Below, piece by piece: positions 44,689-55,951 of a DNA stretch of 64,000 nucleotides. Below the pieces are notes generated by a model. That model had not been told where the DNA came from, ran no database searches, and worked only from the letters and a program-made list of their open reading frames with translations. The DNA comes from Mariannaea sp. PMI_226. Its lineage: Eukaryota > Ascomycota > Sordariomycetes > Hypocreales > Nectriaceae. The position numbers were made by a program, and so were the translations under genes. Position 1 is the stretch's first letter. Each line of letters starts with the position of its first letter. The stretch spans positions 2,480,001 through 2,544,000 of the forward strand of contig JANFOG010000006.1 of assembly GCA_024336345.1 (NCBI GenBank), written 5' to 3'.

Positions 44689-47600
44689 ATGACTGTTAAA
44701 TCAACCTATACTGAAACTTTCCCTTACCGCATCGGCGTCGATGTCGGAGGTACCAATACCGATGCTGTCATTGTTGACACAACACTTTCGGGCGACCCAG
44801 CAAACTCCATTGTCGCTGCCAACAAATCGCCGACTACATCCCCAAGTGTCACTGATGGTATCAAAGCAGCTGTGCAGAGTGTGCTTGTCAAATCCAATAT
44901 CGACCGCCGCCATATCGCATCTCTGGCCATTGGGACGACTCACTTCATCAACGCTATTATAGAGCGCGATGAGCGGCACCTGTCGAAAGTTGCTGTTATT
45001 CGGCTCTCCAAGAGCTTCACGCGCGAAGTCCCCCCCTTTTCGGACTTCCCACCCCAACTGAGACACATCATGTGCGGTTATTGCACTCAGGTAGATGGTG
45101 GCCTTCAGATTGATGGAAGTATTGAGGCGTCTGTCATTGAAAGCCAAGTTGTTGAAGAATGCGCACAGATTCGACAGCGTGGTATCAAGGCTGTTGTAGT
45201 GTCTGGTGTATTTTCACCCCTTGATCATCATTTCCATCAGGAAGAAACCGTCCGCAACATCATTAACCGGGAGCTGCCAAACGTATCGGTTACCTGCTCC
45301 TCTGAGATCTCCAATCTAGGATTTCTCGAACGAGAAAACGCATCAATTCTCAACGCATCTATCCACAGATTTGCTCAAAAAACAATCCGCGAATTCAGAA
45401 TGGCCATGAAGAGTCTGAAACTGCAATGTGGGCTCTACCTTACTCAAAACGACGGCACTCTACTTCGTGCGGAGACGGCCGCTCGCTTGCCGATCCGTAC
45501 CTTTTCATCGGGCCCGACAAATTCAATGAGAGGTGCAGCATACCTGTGCAGATTATACACTAGTGCAGGGAATAATTCCCCTACCGCCATTGTCTGTGAT
45601 GTTGGCGGTACAACCACCGATGTTGGAGTCTTGTTGCCTTCGGGATACCCGAGACAGGCTGTCGGTGATGTGAGCATTGCGGGTGTGAGGGTCAACTATG
45701 GGATGCCCCAGGTAGAGTCTATAGGTATTGGAGGTGGGTCAATTATTCGTGAGACCAAAGATGGGCGTCTAACTGTTGGTCGGGATTCTGTTGGCTATGC
45801 TATTAAGACACGGTCCCTTGTTTTCGGTGGAACCACAACCACGGCAACAGATGTGATGGTAGCCGCTGGTGGCAAGCTCGATATCGGCAATCCCAAACTT
45901 GTGGCAGGTATCAGCCAAGACACTATCGCAAAAACACAAGCCATTATCAAAAAGGAATGCGAGCGGATATGTGATCTCATGAAGACGTCGCCCGACCCCT
46001 TGCCGATGATCTTGGTTGGTGGAGGTTCCATCATCTGTCCAGCTCAGCTCGATGGCATTTCAGAAATTATTTGGCCACCTTTCCATGACGTTGCTAATGC
46101 TGTTGGTGCCGCTACAGCTCGTATCAGCGCTACAGTTGACTTGGTTCAAAATGCAAGTAACCAGACAGCAGCTCAGGCTATGCAAAACGCCACGGATATT
46201 GCAATCAAACGAGTTATTGATGCAGGAGCTCGTCCAGACACAGTGATGATCACAGAAAAAGAGTCGCTGCCCCTCCAATATATCGATCATCAAGTCCGTA
46301 CATTGGTTAAGGCTGTTGGAGACTTCTCTCCTTCCAGGGTCATCATGGAGCATTGGAAAGAAGAAGAACAGGAACAAGAAGAGGATGGACCCCTGGCCAA
46401 TGGCCACCCACCAATCAAAACAGCTCAACAAGTTGAACAACATCTCGAAGAATCGATTGATATCGATAGATATAGACCAAAAATTGTGATTGATCCCAAA
46501 ACAGGTGCCAAAACCTGGATGGTATCAACCATTGACTTGGAATGGTTAGCAGAGGGTTGCTACGTCCTAGGATGCGGCGGGGGCGGGTCTCCGTATCCGG
46601 AAATGCTCAAGTTGCGCCAGCATCTTCAACAAGGCCACGAGCTGCGTATCATTGACATGGAGTCACTTGAAACTGACGCTCGAATATACTGTGAGTTTAA
46701 CCCTCCGATACTTAGCTTGTGAGGGTATTAAAATTGTTCAGGGGCCGGCAATATGGGCTCTCCTGCAGTACCAGCGGAGCGGTTAAGTGCGAGCGAATCC
46801 ATCTTAGCCATGGAGACAATGATGGAGTACAACAATCATGAGAGTTTCGATGCCATGATTGGAATCGAAATAGGAGGATCAAACGGGCTCCAGCCATTGA
46901 CGATTGGGTCTAGTCTACACTTTGACCGCCCTGTCGTGGATGCAGACTGGATGGGTAGGCATAAGTCCCCCCGGTAGCAGTCCGCTGCATTGTGATACTG
47001 ATTCGTATGCTCCAGGCCGTGCATATCCAAACTTGTGGCAAGTCATTGTCGCTGTACAGGAGAAAAATCAAATTCTTCCATGTGCTATAGCATCTGGAGA
47101 CGGCCGCGCTTTAGTGATGACGAAGTCGCCAGATGACAAACTAATTGATCAGACCTTGCGAGCCCCGGCTATCGAGATGGGATACTACGTAGGATTCTGT
47201 GCCAAGCCAACCACCACAGGGCTAGTCCGTCGGTGGGCCATCAAGAATACCTTGTCCCAAGCGTGGCGGATCGGGAGATGTATTGCACGGGCGAACAGAG
47301 CCAATACCATTAGCACAGTAACCGAGCAGATCGTTGAGGAGATGGGGGGTGGAGAGTCAGCCAAAATACTATTTCGGGGCAAGATTGTTGAAGTAGAGAG
47401 ACGCCTCTTCAAGGGTCATTCCCATGGCGAGGTCGTTATCAGGCATGTGTCTGCCGAAGCTGACCATGAGCAAAACAACATCGCAGCGGGCTTGCCGGCT
47501 ATGGCTATGGGCGGAGAACTTCGCATCCCCTTCATGAACGAGAATTTGTTCGCTCGCCATCGGCGCGATGATGGCAGTGAGGCAGTGATTGCGGCGGTTC

Positions 47601-47830
47601 CGGATCTAATTACTGTCATTAACTCAGCCAACGGTAAGGCTTTGGGCATCGGGGAATATCGGTATGGTATGCTGGTTAACGTTCTGGGGGTGGCTTGCTC
47701 ACCAGTGTGGAACAATAACAAATCAGGTCTGAGAGCCGGAGGGCTTGCAGCATTTGGGTATGATGATATTGAATATCGTCCTCTTGGGACCTACAAGGAG
47801 CCACGTAGCGTCATTGAGGAGTTTTCGTAG
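44689..47830 (+). CDS. Hydantoinase/oxoprolinase fused to a DUF917-type domain
   Basis: A 1009-residue protein. Exons are 44689-46690, 46742-46954 and 47016-47830. Residues about 10-570 are the hydantoinase A/oxoprolinase ATPase fold: an early phosphate loop (G-V-D-V-G-G-T-N-T-D-A), I-G-T-T-H-F-I-N-A, and a second ATP motif (C-D-V-G-G-T-T-T-D-V-G). After an acidic linker (a run of Glu/Gln near 570), residues about 620-1009 match the DUF917 type: L-x-x-G-C-x-V-L-G-C-G-G-G-G-S-P, then M-G-S-P-A-V. This two-part layout is common in fungi. Relatives open cyclic amides (hydantoins, 5-oxoproline) using ATP. It lies directly after the monooxygenase on the same strand, which suggests ring opening after hydroxylation. 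Confidence 0.9.
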
Positions 47831-48105
47831 GTTTAGTTTAGTTTACGTTGAATTGAGAATGGAGTCGTGAAAAAAAAAAAAACCAGAAATGGATGTGCAC
47901 ACTTATTGATACCGTAGCTGTTCCTTTGTTGCAATAGTGATAAGACTTGCTCTTCTCGCCCCAATCACCGGACACTGTTCGGACTTCTTTTAGGGTGGGG
48001 GTGCGAAACAGAAAAATATAAATCAAGCAGCATATCTCCTCATCCCCCCGACATCAGCAAAACCAACCACGACCAACTCAGCTCTTAGTGAAAACAAAAT
48101 CAGAC

Positions 48106-49271
48106 ATGCCTCTCGATCCAAGCCATCCTGATTATTGGACACAAGCCCTTCAGTTTACAGAAACCATACACCGGGATGTGTATCCAGCAATTGACCCTAC
48201 ACAATTAAGTTTACAACGCATCGCCCACGGCAAGGTCGTCCTGGTTACTGGAGCAGGCAGCGGGTTTGGTGAGGTTCGTCTTGGCTCTGAATTCCAATAT
48301 TACGATCTTGCAGTTCTGAAAGCGATATAGGGTGCATGCGAGCAATGGGCTAAAGCTGGGACTGCCGCGGTAGTACTTGCGGCAAGGAGCCAAACGAATA
48401 TCGACCGTGTCGCGCAGCGGTTAAGTACTTCTACGGAAACACTCGCGATATCTACGGATGTAGCATCAGAAGGCCAAGTGAACAAGTTATTTGAAGAGGC
48501 GAGTAAAAAATTTGGGCGAATCGACGTCGTCATTCATGCAGCTGGAGTACTGGGACCAATTGCAAATATTGGTGATGCGCCAGCAGACGAGTGGTGGAAG
48601 GCCTTCGTGAGTCCGTCTGCATAACATGATATACCACCTGTTCCTGATATTTTGGAATAGGAAATTAATGTGAAGGGGGCATTTCTTGTCGCGAAAGCAC
48701 TTGCTCGCATTTCGGAGGGCCGGGAAGCTACGTTTATTTACACCGGCTCTGCTGCGTCCTATTTCGCGAGCCCAGGACAATCATCCTACACTGCCGCCAA
48801 AGCCGCGGGGAACATGATCATGGATCAACTGCATACTGGTAATAAGGCCAATCTGAGTGTGTCGTATTGGAATCGGTAGGGCTAACAAGCCAATTGAACA
48901 GAATACAAAAACCTGCGAGTATTCAACGTCCACCCTGGCATGGCTAAGAGCAGCGTGCTTCGCACAGAGCTTGAGATCTACGCCAATGATACACGTATGT
49001 CCTCGTCAAAGGAAAATGCAAGAAGTACGAAGAACAAAGCTGACCTAGCGATCAATCATGTACACCAACAGCCGACTTGTTTGGAGGCCTCACACTCTAT
49101 TTAGCTGGGAAACAGGCCGACTTTCTCCGTGGTCGGTTCGTCGCGGCAAATTGGGATGTGGCTGACCTCGAGAAACATCACAAAGAGATTGTGGCGCAGG
49201 AGTTACTCAAGGGGCAAGCGTTTCGAGGCGAGATAGGGCCTGGAGGTCACAAATTTGCTGTTGATAATTAG
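48106..49271 (+). CDS. Short-chain dehydrogenase/reductase, five exons
   Basis: A 304-residue SDR. Exons are 48106-48273, 48331-48606, 48661-48838, 48902-48994 and 49072-49271. Cofactor site V-L-V-T-G-A-G-S-G-F-G, the AAG motif in place of NNAG, Ser in I-Y-T-G-S-A-A-S, and Tyr/Lys in S-Y-T-A-A-K. An N-terminal extension of about 40 residues precedes the Rossmann core. The start is the ATG at 48106. It lies 275 bp after the hydantoinase fusion and likely works on the same pathway. Confidence 0.9.
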
Positions 49272-49608
49272 TTAGGCTACTATCGTTTAGTGCGAGATAA
49301 ATTCAATGTTGAAAGGCACCAGGGCATGCCCATGCTAACTAATTGGCCCGTCATGATCAATGGCCCCCGAAAATCTCAAGCCACGGCCTGCGCGTATGAC
49401 GTCGCCACGGCAAGTTTTCCTCTTTCGCTTGCTCCGCGACAACTCCGAGCCAGAGACCGGAGCAGCAGCCCCTCTCCGATTACATCTCCGCTCACAAGAT
49501 CTCCGGTTGGTCGAGCATAAGACAAGGCACTCACCTCCTCTCTCCCCCACCCCGCACATTTCATCTCATGTCCGATAAACTCCACCAACTCACATCTCCC
49601 AAGTGTCC
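49272..49608. promoter_or_regulatory. Promoter of the cluster regulator with repeated CTCCG sites
   Basis: ATCTCCG occurs at 49484-49490 and 49499-49505. Further CTCCG/CCGGAG cores lie at about 49443, 49458 and 49473, so five or more within 65 bp. This would fit self-regulation by the adjacent Zn2Cys6 protein. Confidence 0.55.
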
Positions 49609-51952
49609 ATGTCCGAGTTTGCATCCGAACAACAGGCTTCTCAGTCTGACCAGTTGGCACAGGCTCCGATAGCCAACAAGCCTCCGAAGCAAGGCGGCGG
49701 AAAACGAACACGGCTCAGCTGTCTAGCATGTCGACAGCACAAGCTTCGATGTGATCGCCGGGTTCCATGTGGCACCTGCATTCGCTACCGGCGAGAAGCA
49801 CAGTGTCGTGAGAACCCCGCCCCGCCGCAACGCCGAGGAGTGACTACCGCGGCCTCGGAGCATCGGGCAGCCGAAGGCGAGTGCTCTTCGACAGGAGCGG
49901 CCGCTATCTGTCAAGTTCGGCAGGGTGATGGATCTCTTGAGACTAGGTTACGCGGCACGGATGCTGGATATGCGGGACGAGCGCCACTTGTCCAAGGTAC
50001 AAATCCATTGTCTGACAGAGCTGGTCCATCGGCATCCCAAAGCTTCGCATCGTTCATAACGTTACTCGGTCTGAATGAGCATCTTGACGAGACACTACCA
50101 CCCTCTTTACCACAGATCTTGGCCGAAGCAAACCGGGAAAAGCCCCTTTCGTCTTGGTGGGGCTTCCTTGACCTCCATCATCGCAAGAGAGTCTATCGAC
50201 AGCAGCTATCTGCAGCACTGCCGTCACGGTCACAGTGTGATCTCCTAGCCAACTATTATCTTGAACATGTCAATTGGATATTCCAGACCATACATGTTCC
50301 ATCCTTTCGCCGTGACTATGAAATGTTTTGGGATACCGGAATGGATCAGGCTGATCTCATCTGGCTATCTCTGCTCTTTGCCGTCATCTCCGTTAGCGCA
50401 TTATACGTACCACTTGAGAGCATTGAGGTGATGGGATGTCCGAGGGACTCTATTCGCCAACTGGCCCATATTTGGCACTGGTCATCTCGACGAGCCCTTC
50501 GAGCCGGCGACTATGAAGCCCGGCCTTGTCTGACACAACTTCAGACCTTCTCGGTTACTCAATTATACTGGTACGCAACAAATGATATCGAAACATTAAA
50601 CTCGTGAGCTAGAGCCCTTTCAGCCACCTTCCAGCCACCTTCTAGCCGTGACTGACTTGATGAAAGATGCCTTGGACAAGCTGTTCGAAATGCACAGGCC
50701 ATCGGCCTCGACAGAGACACGACCCCTTCTGTTTGTCTTCAAGATGAGATGCGACATCGCCTTTGGTGGGATATAGTAGATGCCGATATGTAAGGAAAGG
50801 CACTGTATTTGAACGTACTTGATGGATTAACCATTTATCTTTAGGTTTCAGACAATATGCCTAGATCGAGAGCCACTGATTCGGTTGAAGGATCCCGGCG
50901 TCCCGTTGCCTCTAAATTGTGACGACGGTGATATGACTTCGTCATCAATTAATCCAAAACCGCTGGATGTGCCTACAGTTATGAGTATGAACATTTTCAG
51001 GGCTCAGGTGTTCCGCATCCTCAATCGACACTTTTCCGCCACATCGGGTGCGTGTCTTCAATCGATTGAGGGCGTTCACCGCTTGGATGCCGAGATTGTT
51101 GAGCTCGTCGCACAATTGCCCTGGTACTTTCGACTCGATGAAGATGGGAAACCGCCAAGGCTACCCGAACCCTTACGCGAAATCCTTACTTGGCAAAACC
51201 ATATACTTCGCACATGTGTGAGCACTCAGCGGATTCGGATGTATCGTCCATTCCTCGCGAATCGTGTCGAGGATGCCTGGGAAAATGTTGTTAAAGCTGC
51301 AGAGGATGCCCTCGTGGTCTATCGAACGCTCCGACTAGATGGGGCAACGACATCTCGTCAGAAGTTCTCTACCCAGGCCTACCAGGTATTCTCCGTAGCG
51401 GTCACCGTCGCAGCTCTCTTGCTGGTTGAGGGTTCACTTCCCATTCCAGATGTTTACAGGTTGATTAGAGATATGGCCATGGACTTAAGGATGCTTGAAA
51501 ACCAAGGTTGTCTAGTTTCAGTGGCCACTCATGGTCACCAGGTTTTGCTCAAGATGCTCGCTTTTTTTGACAGAAGGTGGACAGATCCATTGACACCTGA
51601 CGATGCGAAACATCTTGTGCCTGACATCTCCGTCATCCTTGGGGGCGAGAACACTACAAGGGCGTATATGGATCGTTTGTCTACACAAGCGCAGCCGAGA
51701 ACGCCAACGGGGACAGTCTCAGCGGCAGGGCAGCGGATGGCAGCTGGTGATGAGGAAGAGCCTAGCACAGTAAATCCTGAATCCGGAAAACCAGCGGAGG
51801 AAACATTGGTCATGCCCGAATCACTGATGGATTCATCTTGTGGAGATATGATGGAAGGTATTGATCCGGAGCTGTTTCTAGAGAGCATTCGCCCCATAGG
51901 ATTGCTGGATTGGGATATGACTGGTCTTCTTGTAGATACACAGGGTAAATAA
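49609..51952 (+). CDS. Zn2Cys6 transcription factor, likely cluster regulator
   Basis: A 741-residue nuclear regulator. Exons are 49609-50603, 50667-50789 and 50845-51952. Zinc cluster at residues 38-66: C-x2-C-x6-C-x5-C-x2-C-x8-C (CLACRQHKLRCDRRVPCGTC). A Fungal_trans domain follows, with L-L-A-N-Y-Y-L-E-H-V-N-W-I-F and R-L-W-W-D-I-V-D-A-D restored across introns. The acidic C-terminus may be an activation region. It lies between two SDR genes and is the obvious candidate to control the 39-53 kb cluster. Its target sites are a hypothesis based on shared CGGAGAW motifs. Confidence 0.88.
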
Positions 51953-52415
51953 AGATCTTTCTTTATGGCACACTGAGTTCTCTTCTGTGAAAAACCTGAC
52001 CAGGAGAAACTGGCAGATCTCAGGGTATGGTATTGCTCATGTTCCTGAGGCGATCTGTCAATGGAGCAGGAAGTCGGTACAACAATTGCTTTGAATACCT
52101 CGAAAAACCGAGGCAAGCTTCGATACATATCCGATCTCCGTTTTAAGCAGACACGCCACAATGGCTGGAAGATCACCTTTCCCAAGCGTCGGCAGGTGAC
52201 AGTTCGGCACCCAGCGCCGTCTCCGAATGGGGCACAACTCCTTTCGCTATCGTTCTGTGAGTTCCGAACACGGCTAGTAATGTAATACGCTCAAAAATCG
52301 GATTCTGAAATCCCGAGACTAGAAAATGTTACATAAAAGCCCCCAAAGAACCAGCAGGGAGTCAGATTGTATCTTGAAACATTTTCTGCGTGCAAGCATA
52401 TCAACAAGCAACGAC
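51953..52415. promoter_or_regulatory. Promoter region of the last SDR, with an ATCTCCG site
   Basis: ATCTCCG at 52134-52140 and the variant GTCTCCG at 52219-52225, 190-280 bp before the SDR start. No gene seen. Confidence 0.5.
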
Positions 52416-53447
52416 ATGTCATTCTCCCCAGATTCGTCTCTCTTAACCCGTCTGGCTGGAAAAACAGTCATCGTCACTGGTGGAGCTAACGGCATCGGCC
52501 TCGAAGCGATCCGGAAGTACCACGCAAGCGGCGCTAATGTTGTAATTGCCGATCTCCCTTCTGCACAGCCGGCCGCTGAAGTGGCAATTCAAAGCCTAGA
52601 AGAAGACATGCCGCGTGCCATGTTCGTGCCCGTGAACATTACTGAGTGGGACGACGTAACTGCGCTGTTTACTTCCACCATCAAGAAATTTGGCCGTGTT
52701 GACATTGTCATTGCTAATGCGGGTATCATGGAAAGTCGCAAGTTTTTTGACTTCCAAACGGACGATGCAGGGCACTTGGTGGACGATGGATCAGGCCGGG
52801 TCATCGATGTGAATCTCAAGGGGACAATGAATAGTGCGTCCCACTAGTCGTTTTTGTTCCTTACCGAAATTTCTGACCATAGCGAAGCCCTGAGGCACGC
52901 CGTCTTCTACATGAAATCGAATCGGCCTGATAAGGATGGATGGCGTGGCTCTGTTGTCCTAGTTTCATCAACATCCGGTTATTTTGGCGGAACTGAAGTA
53001 ATGTCCTACATTTCATCTAAGCATGGTGTTATCGGCGTTCTACGCTCATCTTATGGCCCGGCACATCGTCTTGGAATCCGTGTGAATGGAGTGGCCCCAT
53101 TCATCACCCCAACGTTTATCACACAAGGCTACGCTGAGTTGTGGAGAGCAGAAGGTCTCCCGATAAACACCTCTGCAGATGTAGCAACTGGTATATTACA
53201 CATGTCCCTAGACGTGGAAATGCAAGGGAAATGTTGCTTGGTATGTGTACCGAATGTACAAAAACGGTTCATCCTGTACCAGACTGACTCCTTGAAGGTA
53301 GCAGGAGGAACATTTAAAGAGCTAGAACGACCCTTAGCGGATGTGATGCCTGCATGGATTGGCGATGAGATGTCCAATATTTTTCTCAAAGCCGGAGAGT
53401 TCTTTCGAAAGCTAGGCGGCTACCCACTACCACAGCGAAGGTGTTAG
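52416..53447 (+). CDS. Short-chain dehydrogenase/reductase (15-hydroxyprostaglandin-dehydrogenase-like)
   Basis: A 306-residue SDR. Exons are 52416-52833, 52888-53240 and 53298-53447. Motifs: V-I-V-T-G-G-A-N-G-I-G, N-A-G-I-M-E, Ser in V-L-V-S-S-T-S-G-Y and Tyr/Lys in S-Y-I-S-S-K-H-G. The second intron (57 nt) keeps frame, so the unspliced reading is also open; the GTATGT donor and CTGAC branch point favour splicing. The 15-hydroxyprostaglandin-like group in fungi oxidises secondary alcohols with NAD. The start at MSFSPDSS is preferred over a longer open frame. It ends the catabolic cluster. Confidence 0.88.
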
Positions 53448-54995
53448 TGACATAAAGGAGTATTATCAGGAACATAGAATGGCGTGGGATGGGAATGGCG
53501 CACGCCCACGCCAACGCCGAAGCACTTGCTGCAATCGTTATAGTTGATGCCTGTTATAACCCAAAATCTGCCTTATGTTATTCCTACTAGTTAGCAATAA
53601 AAATTCTCTCAATTATAATGAGTGATCGGCGCCAACGCTGCTATGCGATACCAAGGCTGGGCAAACCTACATGCAACAAGCGTTCATCACCTGGGAACTC
53701 GTCCCCTTCACCACCTCTTCGCTGCAAACATTCGCATCGAGTCTCCCACTCATGCCTCTAACACTGGAGCATCTCGGTACTCTCTCAAGAGCCGTTGAAT
53801 CAGTTCCCTCCATCGGGATAACCAAAATCACCTATGCTCAGATTTTGGACGGCGCTAAGCAGGGACTAAATATGGCCCAAGGCATTGATTAAACCTCTCA
53901 CACATCCTTCATGGATCAGTTACCCCGTATATACTCCGTACTGTACAGATTAGTTACCCATGAGTCTTCCGACTTTTGTTACCTAACTAATTACCCCGTC
54001 CCCGGGCCATAATTTAGCATTGACCGACATGAGAAAAGTCGCTTGTTGAATAAATACTGGAAGGTTTCTACCTGTGTTCCCATTTTGCAAGACTGGTATT
54101 CTCAATACAGTCTGTCAACTATCTTGCTTTCCAAAATAAAAATTGGTAGAGAGTATCCTCCTCATACTCAGTCATGGACGGTGCAATGCCCCAGCCTAAC
54201 GATGCCAGTGGTCGCCAGGTCCTTTCTGTCATGGGCCTCACGGTTATGGCTCTGTTTTGGTGTCGCTTAGTCACCTCCTCAAAAAGCTCCCCTGCTTATC
54301 TGCATGCTCCCAATGCTCTTGGGAAAACTTTATGTCATAACCCCACCAAGCTTAATATTAGCCGCAATGAAGAATAAGGACCTATTATTTGATTCCTTTT
54401 CTCCGGAATTCTCTTGTCGGTCAGCATGCCAATCTCATTTCCACGTGACTCCTAACGGAAACTTCTTTGAGTATGAAGGGGATTGAACCCGCAAAAATAT
54501 CACATCTCCCGGGCTTGCTCGAACGGCACCCACTTCATGCAGAGATCCGTGATATCCAAGCTCATATGGGGGGAGAGAACGTAGTAGCGCTCTGCAGTTT
54601 GTCTCCGAATTAATTTACTGTATTACGCTTGTGAGGTTGGCCAATTACGGCTGGAAATGGCCACTACGTGTTGAAAGCGTGCGTTTGTGGATAAGGCAAG
54701 GGTAAAATACCACACGCAGTGGTAAATAGATGATGTCAAATAGCGGTCTTTTCAAGCCTGCTATGACCTATATAAGTGAAACACGACCTATGACAACAGC
54801 CTCAGTGAGACCTTATAGGGCTCAAGCCCCTATAGACAGCCCCTTCTATAAAAGATAAATAGCCTGGTGTAGGACTTTCTATAGCTAGAAATCGAGACGT
54901 CCCCATGCCTTGAAGTTGCCCCCTATCCTATATAACAGATGACATCTATAAGGAACAGACTATTTTCCACATAGTTTGTTTATTTAATAGACATA
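53448..54995. other. Gene-poor gap, 1.5 kb
   Basis: No gene that I can support. A 73-codon rightward frame (53671-53892) and a short hydrophobic start-like frame at 54174 might be gene fragments but match nothing that I know. Confidence 0.45.
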
Positions 54996-55951
54996 TTAAG
55001 TCGGAACACAAGCCGATCCGTAAGGCCGAGCCCGGAGGAACCAAGTTCCACAGATATTGTTCACCGTGCCTCCGTTAAATGGGCAGTCCTGTGCAAGCTT
55101 GATCATGGGCGCAGAGCACAGTGCCTGGATATCATCAGATGCCCCATTAGAGAAGAGGCTCTGGCAATCCGGCGGGGCGTTATCAGCAGCTTTAAGCAGA
55201 CCTCCGCAGATGTTGTTGTTACGCTGGGGGTCAGGTCCGCTCCCGCCATGCCCCTGGAACGACCACTGGGAGTCCGTGCCGTTACATCTCTGCCTCAGCT
55301 CGTCCTCGGAGTTCAGAATCGAGACGACCCTGTCGAGGTCGTTCATGTGGTCATTCGAAACCGCAAAGCAGGATGCGCCGTCAGTCGGCGATGGATCAAG
55401 TTTGGGGGGGAGCTGCTGCTTTGGAGAAACTGGAGGAGGATTCTTGGGGGGTTGTTCAGGTGGATCGGTTTCGCATGAGTCCACGCTGAATGAGAGGAGT
55501 TGGTTTGCTATCTCTCCGGCCTGGCCGAGTGTAACCCCTTCGTCTCCTAGCGCTATTGGGGAGTCTGTGCAAAACTCATCCGAGTAGACAGTAACTAGAC
55601 AGATGATGTTCAGTATTTGGCCAGTATATTTTCAATCCCACTGCAAAAGGTGGCAGTGTCAACTGGGCTGTACTTACTGCAGGTTCCAAATTGCAGGTTG
55701 GCCACCTTGACGCCGTGGATGAAGTTGGGCGCTGCATACGGCTTCAGGCTCACACAGGCGGGTGTGCTTGGGTCGTCGGACTTGGCAACATTGGCCGAAA
55801 TTGTTTTCAGCGGCAGGCCAGATAGATCGTTGGTGGAGAAGATCGAGACAACCGAATCTGCAGGCTCACTCTGCCTAGATTGCACCCGAGGAGCAGCCAG
55901 GCTCTGGTAGGCCAGGTTGAGCAAGATCAAGTAGGTGTATGAATATAGCAT
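54996..55951 (-). CDS. Secreted cysteine-rich protein with Pro-rich linker
   Basis: A 290-residue protein. Exons are 55951-55678 and 55594-54996. The 83-nt intron starts GTAAGT and ends GTCTAG; it is needed because the first open frame otherwise ends early. Signal peptide: MLYSYTYLILLNLAYQSLAA. An N-terminal domain of about 100 residues holds few Cys. A Pro/Lys linker (PPEQPPKNPPPVSP) then leads to a Cys-rich C-terminal domain with N-I-C-G-G, D-C-P-F-N-G-G and N-I-C-G-T-W. I recall similar Cys/Gly/Trp-rich ends in secreted fungal proteins associated with chitinase genes, but cannot confirm. Predicted extracellular. No enzyme motif seen. Confidence 0.75.

Noticed and set aside
53671..53892. 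73-codon frame as a gene
   Set aside because: No domain, and it lies in decaying DNA; at best a fragment of an unidentified gene.
54465..54545. Possible tRNA on the minus strand (GGGTTCAATCCCC near a short acceptor-like pairing)
   Set aside because: The T-stem does not pair fully, and D-arm and anticodon arm cannot be drawn.
55057..55587. 176-codon rightward frame
   Set aside because: Shadow of the secreted-protein gene on the other strand; its reading lacks protein-like features.
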